DNA of 64,000 nucleotides, from the NCBI GenBank assembly GCA_039881045.1, contig JAYWVB010000051.1, positions 1-64,000 on the forward strand, given 5' to 3'. The position numbers and the translations under genes are program-made. The notes below the pieces were generated by a model that was given only the letters and a program-made list of their open reading frames with translations, had not been told where the DNA came from and made no database searches. Each line of letters begins with the position of its first letter. Within the stretch, counting starts at the first letter, position 1. The stretch is from Chaetomium olivaceum. Its lineage: Eukaryota; Ascomycota; Sordariomycetes; Sordariales; Chaetomiaceae. Positions 1-10,695 of this stretch are shown here, in pieces.

Positions 1-730
1 AGCGTTGGTTTCGTTGCGTTGAAGGGCGAGCCAGCTACCTTAGCTGCCTGCAAGAGCAGGCTCGCAGGCCACAGTTTCCCATCTTGAGACGACCCTGTCA
101 GCGAAGGATGAGCGCGCCCAACTCGCACCTCGCACGCTGATCCCTGGTGACCCCGGTTTTCTGGGTGCAACCAAACCTCCACCTCTTTCTGCAGCCCACC
201 CCCACTCCCACGCTTGGGTTTTGCTCGTCATTCAACAGGGACCAGGGCACCCAGGTTCTTTGTTAGCGCCAACAACCCCATCCATCTCCCCAGCAGTGAG
301 CAGCACTCCGTCTCCCACATCCGTCGGCCCTCCTCTTGCCATCGGCGAGACATCTTTCCCCCCTAGCCTTTCGGTGGTTTATTTCGTGTGATATGATGCT
401 TGGCTGAGATTTGACACCTTCTCTTCGCCTTCTTTTTTGCGATAACCAACTATACATTCCTTCTTTTTTCCCAAAACTCCGATCGAATCGCTTTATCCGC
501 GCGCAAACCCCACGCCGCCGCAATCCATTCTTTGTCCTCGTTCCCCTTTTTTTCGTATCCTTCTTCGCAAATAACGTGACACCCGAGTTTTGCCCTCGGC
601 TGGATGCTTTGTGGACGCAGGCGATTATCATTCTTAAGGTGGAATTTGACGGGCAGTTCTAAGTCGATCGCAACAACACCAGGACATACGGCAATAGGCA
701 GTGCGGTTCGACGCACCGCACACCGAGACC
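1..730. other. Intergenic, upstream of the SH3 gene; no gene seen
   Basis: Open frames here are short, overlap on both strands and have no recognisable domain. The stretch at about 405-570 is rich in C and T tracts on the plus strand, typical of the core promoter and 5' leader of filamentous fungal genes. I infer it serves the plus-strand gene starting at 731. Confidence 0.5.
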
Positions 731-2449
731 ATGGCAGCACGAGAATTGTGGGACGTGGTGAAGCACGAGGTTAGGGATATGCTCGTCCCGGGTCAGGCAG
801 AGAGGAGGGGTGCGGCATCTCCAGACAGTCCTCCGAGGATAAACCAGAGGCAAGAGGCGCACCTACATCGTTTCCCACAATATTTCCATCCGCCATCACT
901 CGTCCACCATTGGACGAGGTCGACACTAGCATCGTGGTTGCGCCATTAGCGCCGACGACGACCCCAACCACTACCAGCTTGGTCGTAGCAGCGACATCGA
1001 CGGGCACGCCGGGCTCGTCAGCAACGGCGGAGGCAAGCGAGAGCGACTCTGATATCAGCGGAGCGGCGAAGGCTGTATTGTCATTGGCGCACTGGCGGGT
1101 ATTCTGGCTATCTTTATTCTAGTGTACCTGATCTTCAACTCGCGGAAGAAGAAGCTCGCGAGGCGGAGGCAGCAGATCGAAGACGACGAGAAGATCAACG
1201 GGCCTTTTGCCGACAGCGCCGAGATCCGGCCAGTGCCCCCGACCAAGGCGCCGCGCCTTAGCCTACGACCGGTCACGCAGTTCCTCCCGAACTTTAACGC
1301 CCAGCATGGCGAGAGGCGCCAGAGCCGGCATCGCCCTGACCCTCAACCCAGTCTCCAACTCGGCATTGAGCCCCCAACAGGCGGCAGTGCTTGGGAGCGC
1401 CCAACGACGCGGTCGGCCGATCCCAGCCGGCCCGACACAGGCGCGAGCCTGCACCCGAACCCCTTCCACGACAACAACCGACTCCCCGACGAGCCCGTCA
1501 GCCCCATTAGCTCGATGGCTCCTTTGACCACCGCGTCGGCGCCGCACGACGCCCGACTCGGTCCCGGAACCCGTCTCGCCCATCTCGCGACGACGATGAC
1601 GACAGCCACCGCCAGCAGCTCGGCGTGGCCTCCAACCTCACGCGCAAGACCTCGATTCGCAAGGACCTGCCCAAGCCCCTGGACCTAACCAAGCCGCCTT
1701 CGCCGCTGTACGCAGTGCCTCCGAGCCCGTCAGGGACCGAGTTCTCGATGCACTCGGTGGCCCCGGGCCAGTCCCCGGGCCCCTCGGCGAGCGCGGCAGC
1801 CATTGCGGCGGCCGGCGGCCCCTCGCAGTCAACCGTCCACCGCGTGCAGCTCGACTTTAAGCCGACGCTGCAGGATGAGATGGGCCTGTACGCGGGGCAA
1901 CTCGTCCGCTTGCTCCACGAGTATGACGACGGCTGGGTATGTTTTCTTCTCTTCCCCCCTTTTACCTCCCTCCCCCCCCCCCCCCCCAAAACCCCCAGAC
2001 CAAACCAAAAACTAACACCTCCCCCCCTCAAAAAAGGCCCTCTGCATCCGCCTCGACCGCTCCCAGCAAGGCGTCGTCCCGCGCACCTGCCTCTCCACGC
2101 GACCCGTCAAACCCCGCCCCCAGCAACCCGGCATGCCCCACCCCAGCGGCGCCGGCAACCAGCGCGGCGGACCCCCTGTCAACCCTTCCTATCACTACGG
2201 CCATGGCAACGGTGGAGGCGGTAACAGGCCGCGGTCGCCAGCTGGTGGTGCGTTCCCGCCGGTACCCCTTGCCAAGGATGATCGCTATGGTACGGACGGC
2301 CGAGGAGTCCCGCTGGCGGTGGTGGTGGTCCGAGTGGTGCTGGGAATGGGCTGGGGCGCGGCGGGCGCCGAGTCCGCTCTATCAACAGCAACAGCACCAG
2401 CAAGGGGGATGGAGGGCTGATGGGTATGATGATGGTGAGGGGGATGTGA
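731..2449 (+). CDS. Single-pass membrane protein with C-terminal SH3 domain (Fus1-like architecture), frame-broken
   Basis: The product reads as a short N-terminus starting MAAREL, a Thr/Ser/Ala-rich stretch (about 910-1050), one transmembrane helix (about 1065-1125, GALAGILAIFILVYLIF), a basic stop-transfer NSRKKKLARRR, a Pro/Ser-rich cytosolic linker, and an SH3 domain beginning VHRVQLDFKPTLQDEMGLYAG and ending GVVPRTCL. An intron at 1937-2036 (GTATGT..AAAAAG, branch ACTAAC) splits the SH3 after DDGW and contains a run of 16 C. The tail is Gly-rich and ends at TGA 2447-2449. Known family role: such proteins act at the cell surface in polarity or fusion, binding proline-rich partners. Reading frame changes near 833, 1063, 1565 and 2305 are needed to keep the protein sense, each by one base, so the gene is either mis-sequenced or a recent pseudogene. 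The start is the most upstream ATG in the conserved frame and could be different. Confidence 0.6.
1937..2036 (+). other. Intron with 16-base poly-C run
   Basis: GTATGT donor after Trp of the SH3 DDGW, ACTAAC branch site and AAAAAG acceptor. The run of C at about 1972-1987 is the longest homopolymer in the window and a likely site of length error. Confidence 0.6.
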
Positions 2450-3348
2450 GTCCCGCGGTGGGGCAGGCGTACTGAGTGCGCCTGTTTTCTTGGGCTTGCT
2501 TGCTTGCTTACTTACTATGATGTGAGGGGGTGGTGGGTGGTTTGTCTGATGGCAAAAGAGGGAGGGATGGCAAAATAGTGACGAGTGGCCGGTTCGGGTA
2601 ACGAACGACCTGGGCTTTGCCGTGTGTCTTTGGGTTGCGTTGGTTGGCGTTACGGGTTGGTGGGGGGTGGGGTGCCCCGGTGTCATGCATGGGTTTGAGG
2701 CTGGATGATACTGATACTGATACTGATACTGTGGGGGTTGGGATGCGATGATTTGGGCGGCTTCAATGGGACGGGACTCTTCTTTTTTGGGGGTATGTAT
2801 GTACATCCGGGATGGGCTGGATGGGATGGGGTGGGCATATTTTTGAAACCTTTCTTGTCACTCGCTTGGTCGACCGGCTGTACATTTTTTTTTCTTTTTC
2901 TCTTCCTCCTCTTATACATACATACACCTCCGGCGTGGTGGAATCGCTTCTTTTGGGGGGCATGATGCGCGCTGGAACTGGCCTGTCTGTCCGGGATTTC
3001 GTTTTTAGCTTGGGCTCTTGTGGTGGCACAATTTACTCGGTTGTTGTTTGCAATTTGTGGGTGGTCAGTGGATGACACCGGTTCGTTGTTGATCATCGTG
3101 AGAAAAGTGTGTACTAAAGGCTCAGTTTAGTCGGTGGAAGTTGTACACATGCAGTCTTTGACCAGATATGCCTGGAGATATTCGCATTTTACACGTTTGT
3201 TTCCTAGGTATGCTCTACATGAATGACATGACAACTGGCAGGCTGCTCCTCCCGCACATCGACACGATTATGATACCTCACTAACTGACACGCTCCCCTG
3301 TCAACACCTCCTCCACCCACATCCCCCCATACGCCTCTCTACCCACGT
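2450..3348. other. Intergenic between convergent genes; no gene seen
   Basis: The 3' ends of the SH3 gene (+) and the 2EXR-like gene (-) face each other here. It holds four tandem TGATAC hexamers at 2706-2729 and long T and C runs. Frames on either strand are low-complexity and unlike proteins. Confidence 0.5.
2706..2729. repeat. (TGATAC)4 microsatellite
   Basis: Four exact head-to-tail copies of the hexamer TGATAC, in the 3' flank of the SH3 gene. Confidence 0.9.
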
Positions 3349-4806
3349 CTACGCCTGCGCTGCACCCCCCCCCGCCACCGCACCCACACTCACAATATTC
3401 CTCAGATGCACCCTCCAATTATTCGGCCGCGGGCCCCTCTCCACCACAAACGGCGCCCCCTCCAGCCTCTCCCCCTCCAGATACTGATCCCCCAACACAT
3501 GCGTATCGGGCCCCTCCGCTCAGGCAACTCCGGCAGGCCCACCACAAACCTCTCCCTCACAAGCCCCCCCACGCCTCCACCCCCGCCCCCGGCCCCGGCC
3601 CCAGCCCTGCCCCCCTTTACCTTGACATCAAACAACCTGCCCAGAAACCGCGTCTCGCTCACGCGCTTGTGCCAGGGCCGCAGGTCGCTCGAGTCGAGCC
3701 AGATGCGCAGCGCGTGCAGCTCGGGCAGGGCGACCAGCCCGTCGCAGAGCTGCTGCCACGGGTTGTGCGCCATGGTGAGCGCGGGGCGGGAGCGGCCTGC
3801 GACCTTGCCCGCGAAGGTCGCGGGGGGGCCTTCGTCGCCGACGCCGATGGTTCGGCTGTGTTGTTGTTGTTGTTGTTGTGCAGTGGGGGGTGGGCGCCGT
3901 TGGGGTTGGGGTTGGGGTTGGGGTTGCCGTGGGTGTTGCCGTGGGTGCTGTGGGCGTGAAAAGGGGCGGTGATGGGCGGGTAGTAGATCTCGGTGATGAG
4001 GTTGGTGAGGCGGATGCACAGCTCGATGGAGCGGAGGGGGTGATGGTCGGGGTTGATGCTGTTGCTGTTGTAGCGGGTGAGGAAGTCGACGGCGGTGCGG
4101 GTGTCGGTGAAGATGAAGGTGGTGGCGGCGTACAGGGAGGGGAGAGCTTCGAGGTACCTGGGGTAGGGGTTAGCAATGTGATGGGGACTGGGTGGTTGTT
4201 GGCGAGGTGTACTACATCCGCTTACACGTGGTGAACGCTCATGAATCCCCCTTTGCTCGAGGCGCCACCCCGACCAAGGCCCTTCTCCATTCGCCAATGT
4301 GGGAGGTTGCCAGACAGTTTGTGCAGTGCACTCCCCAGGCCGGGTGGGATCTCGTGGTAACTCCGTGATTCGGATTCCCCGCCGGCGTCCTCGTTGCTCT
4401 CCCCCGGCCGCTTCACCCTGTTGAGGGCTATCCACCCCGTGGACTTGGCGACATCTCCAGCCTGCTCCTCACAGGCCCAGTGCAGACACCACTCGCTCTT
4501 GAGGCGCTTGCCCCAGACCTGCCTCTCCTCGGACGCGGCCTCGCTGGCGGCAAACTCGGGCCACCGCTGGTCCGGGGCGCATGGATCGGTGATGCAGGGC
4601 ACATGCGACCACTGCTCGGTGAAGCCCTGTGGGTGGTCATGGTCGGGGACTTCATGTTTCACAATATGCTGGCGGGGAGAGTTGAGTTTCCAGAATTCGA
4701 GATAAATGAGATTGCGGATCTCGGCAGGGAGGGTGAAGAAGCGCGACGAGAGCTGGGGGTCGGCGGAGCGGGTGAAGGAGGCGGTATTGATGGCGGGGTC
4801 GGCCAT
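3349..4806 (-). CDS. Fungal 2EXR/F-box-like protein, frame-broken
   Basis: Starts MADPAINTASF and carries FFTLPAEIRNLIYLEFW near residue 25, the motif that opens the fungal 2EXR/F-box-like family; members have no established enzyme activity. Exon 1 is 4226-4806. An intron at 4158-4225 (GTAAGC..CCCCAG) joins HHV to YLEALPSLYAATTFIFTD. The second exon holds a poly-Asn run and NPNPNPN encoded by GTT and TTGGGG repeats on the plus strand, then a conserved stretch NPWQQLCDGLVALPELHALRIWLD and a C-terminal part ending near WRVHLRNIVSVGAVAG, with stop at 3349-3351. The frame must change near 3800 (before MAHNPWQQ) and again near 3520. Two one-base breaks in low-complexity DNA suggest sequence error, but decay of a dispensable gene is possible. 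Confidence 0.55.
3859..3880. repeat. GTT trinucleotide run (poly-Asn on minus strand)
   Basis: About seven GTT units read on the minus strand as AAC/AAT, giving the poly-Asn run in the 2EXR-like protein. Confidence 0.8.
3902..3923 (+). repeat. Perfect (GGGGTT) run, canonical G-quadruplex motif
   Basis: Four G4 tracts separated by TT on the plus strand, inside the minus-strand CDS, where they encode alternating Asn-Pro. Confidence 0.85.
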
Positions 4807-6000
4807 GTTGGGTTGTTGTTGGGACTGGACTGACTATGAGGGGAAGTGGTGGGTTGACTTTTGGTGTTGTGTGTTTTGCTTTATGTGTGTTCTCAAGGCG
4901 CGATGGTTGAAAGTTATAAAGCATCGCATCTCATGCCCCTTTCCTCCTTCTCATTCACTCACTCCCGACTCTGACTGTCCTGCATATGGCATGGTGTTGT
5001 CTTGTTCCCCGCTCAGCTGGATCCTGGTGCCTGGGTCAGAGAGTGCCCTGCCTGCAAAGCCACGCAATTGGTTGCGCGACCTGCAGCGAAAACAACTGCT
5101 TTAACTTGGGAAGGGAAAAAACAGTCTTGCAAGGCAACTGCTCTTCTTCAGCATTTAGATAACTGACTGTATTGTGTACGTCAGCTCTCAAACTGAGCCC
5201 CCGGCAGCCAAGGCGATATTGATGGGCTGAAAGCCGAAAAGGGAGTCCAGTTTCCATGGATAACCCGGGGTCGTCTGAAATCATGTTGAACGCGGGACCC
5301 GATCCGAATGGCGGCCTCTCCCTGAGTGAATGCCCGACATTGGATTTTGGATTAAGGGTCTTCCATTTGAGGCGCGGACTGCCACTTGTCATCTGCTCAG
5401 AACTGTGCTGTCACTTCTCCTTTTCATTAGATTTAGCGCATAATGTTACAGACTTGACAGGTGACAGGTCAACTAATATTGTGGTTTTGGTTGTGACCGG
5501 AGAGTTCGGCTTCTAGAATCTTCCCGGCCTTGACAAATCGGAGCCGTAGTTAGACTCCACTCTTCGGCCGGAGTATGGACAGAACAGTACTTGTCGCGGG
5601 GTGATTCCAGCCGCGAATGCCCCACCAGAGCTGCATCAGCTTCCCCCGAACACCGCCAGCCAACCTTTATCAGGGGCGCGTGTCCCGACGCCATACCGCC
5701 TTCCGTTTGCCGCAAAATCTCTGGTTCTTGACACATAATAATCCTCAAAGAAACCTTATTTTAACCTGTAGCAACCCCCAATCGAGTCCGACTCAGCGAC
5801 CGCGCAACCCACCAAGGTACATCCCAAAGTCGCCCAACACTACACTAGTGTAGACACCGTTGGGTTTACACTAGCAACCCGGGCCGAGCCGAGCATCCCG
5901 ACGCAGAAGCAACAAAAAGTGTTTGTCTCTGCGCCATTCCCGAAACATACCATACCATCCCAGCCAGGCCATGCAGTGACGATCCCATCCAACCAGCAAC
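4807..6000. promoter_or_regulatory. Divergent intergenic region between 2EXR-like (-) and CHIP (+)
   Basis: About 1.2 kb between two start codons that point away from each other, so it must hold both promoters. No frame with protein character is seen. The last 200 bases before 6001 are C- and A-rich, as expected for a fungal 5' leader. Confidence 0.5.
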
Positions 6001-7103
6001 ATGGCGAAACCAACCCAGCTCAAAGAAGAGGGCAACCGCCGCTTCCAAGCAGGCGACTATGTCATGGCCGAGGCCCTCTACTCCCAAGCGTATGCCACCA
6101 CACACCCCTTTCCATCCCCCCCCCTCCCTCCTTCTCCCCAACTCTCACCCAATATCCCCATGGAAAAGTAAAACAACCCCCTTCTAACCCCCCGGCGCAA
6201 CCCCCCCGCGCCCATGCAACAGCCTCATCTCGGACCCGCACAACCCCGCCCTCTACACCAACCGCGCCATGGCGCGCCTGCGCCTCTCGCAATGGGACTC
6301 GGCCGTCGCCGACGGCGCCGCCTGCCTCGCGCTGGCCCCCAACAGCATGAAGGCGCACTACTCGCTGTCGCAGGCCCACCTCGCCCTGAAGGCCCACGAC
6401 GACGCCCTGCGCCACGCCCTGCGCGCCCACGAGCTCTGCGTCGCCGGCGGTGCCGCCGAGCACAAGAGTCTAGGGCCGATCACGACGCACGTGTTGCGGT
6501 GTAAGAAGGAGAGGTGGAGGAGAGGAGCGGAGGCGGGTACGGGCGCTGCAGGGGCTGGAGGGGGAGGTGCTGGGGATGTTGGAACGGGGGAAGGAGGCGG
6601 TGAGGGAGGCGGAGAGGGAGGGAGGGAACGGTGGGGAAGGTGCGGGTGGGTTGGGGGAAGAGGGGAGGAAAGAGATTGAGGCGGAGTGGGAGGGGAAGAT
6701 GGAGGCGTTGAAGGCGGTTTTTGAAGCGGCGCGGCCGAAGGAGGAGAAGAGGAGGGAGGTGCCGGATTGGGCCGTGGATGATATCAGCTTTTGTGTCATG
6801 GTGGATCCAGTTATTGTGAGTATCCTCGACTTCCCTTTCTCTGAGTCGCTGTTGGCCCTGTTGTTGGCAGACAGTGCGTGTGGACTGGGCTGGACTGGAC
6901 TGGATACACTAACATAGCCGAATTCACAGACCAAAACCGGCAAGTCCTACGAGCGCGCGTCCATCGTCGAACACCTACGCCGCCAGCCCCAGGACCCGCT
7001 GACCAGGGAGCCGCTGTACGCGTCGGAGCTGAGGCCGAACCTCGACCTCAAGCAGGCCTGTGAGGAGTTTCTGCAGGAGAACGGCTGGGCGGCAGACTGG
7101 TAG
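6001..7103 (+). CDS. CHIP-like E3 ubiquitin ligase (TPR + U-box), one frame break
   Basis: Homologue of STUB1/CHIP, a cytosolic co-chaperone that binds Hsp70/Hsp90 tails through TPRs and ubiquitinates clients through a U-box. Exon 1 (6001-6089) begins MAKPTQLKEEGNRRFQAGDY, the first TPR. Exon 2 (6223-6815) continues LISDPHNPALYTNRAMARLRLSQWD.., TPRs 2-3, then an Arg/Glu-rich coiled linker and WAVDDISFCVMVDPVI. Exon 3 (6930-7103) completes the U-box with TKTGKSYERASIVEHL and ends NGWAADW. Introns are 6090-6222 and 6816-6929. The U-box is cut by the second intron right after the conserved DPVI. One frame break lies near 6518-6530 in the GA-rich linker (WRRGAE versus the expected WREERRRVRAL), consistent with an indel in the repetitive purine tract. 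All key U-box residues are present. Confidence 0.85.
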
Positions 7104-8232
7104 GAGCCGTCCTGCTAGTTTGCCGCTCTCACATGGCCGTCGGTTGGGTTCTGGTTGCATAGCACGGCGTTTTGTTATTTCAGTCCAGCATTCCGGTCTC
7201 GTTGGGTTTGCATGGTCATGTTTGTTTGTGAAGCGGCTGGACGGAGACTGGTACTAAAGGAGCACATCATTGCGACTCGCCGCCGGTGGGAAGGGGCGGA
7301 CCGGCCGATTACACTATTTATCACCAACACGGCCTCAACAACTACAGGTTGGCGGTTCGAGAGTGGCGGCGCGCTGCGTTTTGTAGAACGGGGCTATGCT
7401 TGCCGTTATCAAGGTGGTATCCGAAAAATCACCCTCACCGACTTTCAACTCAGGAGAAAGCCATTTCCAGCCTAAAGGGGTTTGTTTGGTTGCGGTTCAA
7501 CACGGAAGCGTATCTCATTCGGGTGGGGCAAGATTGCGCTGGTAGGAGGGCGACATATCCAAGGCGTATCATGAGATGATGGTTATTCTTTGGAGGAGGC
7601 GAGGATTCTGTGTGGATAATCATGATATTGAGACTGGGCGAGCGAGCGAGCGAGCGGGTGGTTTACCGAGTAATGGGAAAGGACAGTGTGATGGTGCCTC
7701 ATTTGGGGTTTGGTGGCCACTGGTCGCTGGGTTGATCTTGAGCGAGAGTTGCGGCCTGGTAAAGGAAGTTGTTTTGAGATAGGGAAGTCTGTGTTAGCAT
7801 GGCAACTGGGCAGTTTGTTGCATCGGTGAGGTAATGGCGCATCGACGAGGCCTCCTAAGTGTAGTAGTAGTTTGGCAGGAGAGACGAGCAAAAACCGTTT
7901 CGAACAAAAAGCCTTTGATGGCATCCGCGTGCATGCCACCAAGTATTTATTATACAATGCAACATCATGTAGAAAGTATGTACAAGCCATGCATATGTCG
8001 CCATCTATCCCGTATCCAACCCCCCCCCGCGCCATCATCCGCTTACCCCCCGAATATGACAACAATGTCTATACCGCAACAACAACCACGCAAGAACACC
8101 CAAAACAGAATCCTAAACGGATAACCAAAAGAAGAACACATAACCGCCTCATCATACCTCATACCATCATAAACTCATCCACGTCTCCTCGCAGACATGT
8201 TTCTTTCCAACAGAACCGAAACCCCCCAAACT
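7104..8232. other. Intergenic between convergent genes; no gene seen
   Basis: Lies between the 3' ends of CHIP (+) and the NIPA transporter (-). Includes a short GAGC tetranucleotide run near 7638-7655. Frames of up to 160 codons occur but have no recognisable motif or splice context. Confidence 0.5.
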
Positions 8233-10695
8233 CTAAATAAACCCCCCCGACCTCGACCGATACGTCCCCCCATGCGGCGGCGGCGGCGGTGGCCTATCCA
8301 TCCCCTCCTCTCCCCCATTCCCATCCCATCCCCATACCCGCCACTCTGATTCTGATTCCCACTCCCCCGCCTCTGCTCCGCAAACCGTCTCCTCATCTGC
8401 TCATACTCCTCCGCCCCAGCCCGATCATCCCTCTCCCGTTTCCCTCTCCCCGTCCCCACCCCCAACCTACCCGCCTCTCCCCATCATCATCCCTGCGCCA
8501 CGACCGTGACCTGCGGACTAGACCCCGGCGCCGGCCCATACCCGCGCGTGATACTATGCCCATACAGCCCATCCCTGTCATCCCTACCACCGCCATCCCC
8601 GTCGCGATACTTCTCCTCCGTCGTCAACCCCTTCCCCTCCCACCCGTCCTCGTCATCATCCTCGTCCTCGTCGCTGACATCACTAAACATCCTCGACGCG
8701 GCGCGCAGGCGCCGAGGAGCGCACCCCAGCACCAGCGCCAGCGCCCGTGCCCGTGCCCGTGCCCGTGCCAGTATCCGGCAAAGTCGAGGAATTCGAATCA
8801 CCCTTCACCAAGCCGAGCGTCTCCTCCTCGGTGGCGCCGCGCCTGTGGCCCCGGCCCTGGCGGACGAGTGGGGCGGGCGGAGAGCTGGGGGCGGAAGTGG
8901 CCGTGGTGGGGGCGGTCCGAGGTGTCGGTGCTGCCGGTTCGGCTGTGGGATTGCTGGTTGCGTTTGAACATGCTCTGGAATGAGAACTGGCGGCGGGCGG
9001 TGCGTGGGGTGGAGGGGTTGGTGGCAGGGCGGGATGAAGGAGTCGCCGCTGGCGTCGGAGGGTGGCGGTTGGGCTGGCCGAATTGCACGTGCCGCGTGGA
9101 GCTGTAAGTCGTCGTCTGAGGCGGCTTGGAGCCGGCGACGGCGACGGAGGTGAGTTGGACGGGGTGCATGGGGATTGCACCTTGGAGGCGTCGGGGGTTT
9201 TGGCGCGGAAATCGGGTGACCCGGTAGGACGCTGCGGGCTCTGGTGCGGATGGTGCCAACGATGCTGGAGAGGCCGGGCGAGACGGGCCTGTTTGCTTCG
9301 GCGAGCTCCTCCTCGGGGGAAATGCGACCACCCCCAGCGGCAGGTGTGGTGTCGGCGGTGCGAGGTGGGTAGGCGCCGGTGTGCCCCCCGACCTGTGCGT
9401 GCTGATTGTCCCGGTCCTCCGTCCCTGATACCGTCCCACTCATACTGTGGAGTTCCGTCCTCGCTGACCGGCGCGAGACTCTCCTGAAGCTTCTCCTCGC
9501 GCATCCGCTTTAGCTCGTCAAGCTCCATCTTCTGTCGCGCAGAAGACAATCTCCGCACAATGGCAGCAGCGCCTCTGATGGCGTCCGCCTTGGGCTCCGT
9601 CTCGGGCTGAGCCTGCTCGCAATGGTGTGGATCTGGTCTAGATCGCCGGTGAAAATGGCAGTATCGGGGACTCCCTTGGCGGATTTGGACAGCTGGAGAA
9701 GGACGACGCCCGCACAGATGGTCAAGAAACCATTGACAACGGTGATAATGGACGTCGGGGTTCCCTTGAAGCCACGGAACAAGATAGCGGAACTGATGAT
9801 GGTTGTGCTGGTGAAGTAAACGTAAACGTGGGCGTGACCACGCAGCATTGAACAGATTCAGCGCTTTCTGTGGTCCGGTCAGCGGTGAACACATGTGTAG
9901 TGCCAGGGAATTCCTTACATTCAAATAAATAATCTCGGTCAAGAGTGTGCCAATGACGAAAACCAACAGGACGTAGAGGAACCACTGGTTAAACTGCGGC
10001 GTCCCCCCGGCCTGCGCGATGATGGCAGCGCCCAACCCCTGGGTCGCAACGACGCTCAGGCCGCCAACCCAGCTGCAGATGGAGATGTAAACCAACATGT
10101 TCTTGTTTCCGTACTTTGGCCCCAGCCAGAAGGCTACGACAGCCGAGCCCACAATGACAACGCCGGCGTATGTCAGAAAGGCCGGGTGAATGACGAACCC
10201 CTGCATCTCCTGGATGTTGTTGACCGAGGACGTATGAGGCGCATTCATGACGATGACGACGGAGCCGACGATACACAGGAAACAGGCGACTTTGCCTACC
10301 ATGCTGAGGCGCTCCTTGAGGAAGATGGCTGACAGAACGGTGGTGATGACGACGGAGAGAGCCCCCAGGGGAGTGACCAGAATAGCGTCGGTGAAGGCAT
10401 ATGCGGCAAAGTTGAGGCCTTCCCCCACAATCATGAGTATCATGCCGGCCCACCAGTAGAAGTTCTTGAGGTATCCGTAGCCCTCGCCGGCCACCTCGTT
10501 GTATTTTTCGTTGGCCCTGAGCAACCCGACCTTCTTGAGCACGAACGACGTCCCGATGAAGGCTCCCGACCCAACAGCCAGCCCTATACCAATCGCTTTG
10601 AAGGCCGGCGGCCTTTCTGTGGTAGGTGCAGCGCCCCCGGCGCGGTTTACTAGCTCGGTGCCATGGTGAAGCATGGATAGCGCGGCGTTCTCCAT
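8233..10695 (-). CDS. NIPA-like magnesium transporter (DUF803), frame-broken C-terminus
   Basis: Start MENAALSMLHHG. The membrane part AFKAIGIGLAVGSGAFIGTSFVLKK.. to IGTLLTEIIYLN carries the hallmark of NIPA/DUF803 Mg2+ transporters, with about nine hydrophobic helices. Exon 1 is 9919-10695. An intron at 9868-9918 (GTAAGG..CCACAG, branch CTGAC) joins IIYLN to KALNLFNAA. The rest of the transporter (YVYFTSTTIISSAILFRGF..) follows after two one-base breaks near 9826-9848. A Ser/Pro-rich cytosolic tail follows, with Asp/Glu-rich DVSDEDEDDDEDGW and a Gly-Thr run encoded by GTGCCC repeats near 8745-8768. The likeliest end is a poly-Pro HGGTYRSRSGGFI tail with stop at 8233-8235, reached only through further breaks; an alternative frame stops at 8487. 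Transporter identity is secure; the tail is not. Confidence 0.75.

Noticed and set aside
263..740. Overlapping frames of about 100 codons at the left edge
   Set aside because: Low-complexity Lys/Arg-rich frames opposite pyrimidine tracts; they fit promoter/leader DNA better.
3896..3926. TTGGGG run as telomeric sequence
   Set aside because: Internal, only four units, inside a coding region; ascomycete telomeres use TTAGGG.
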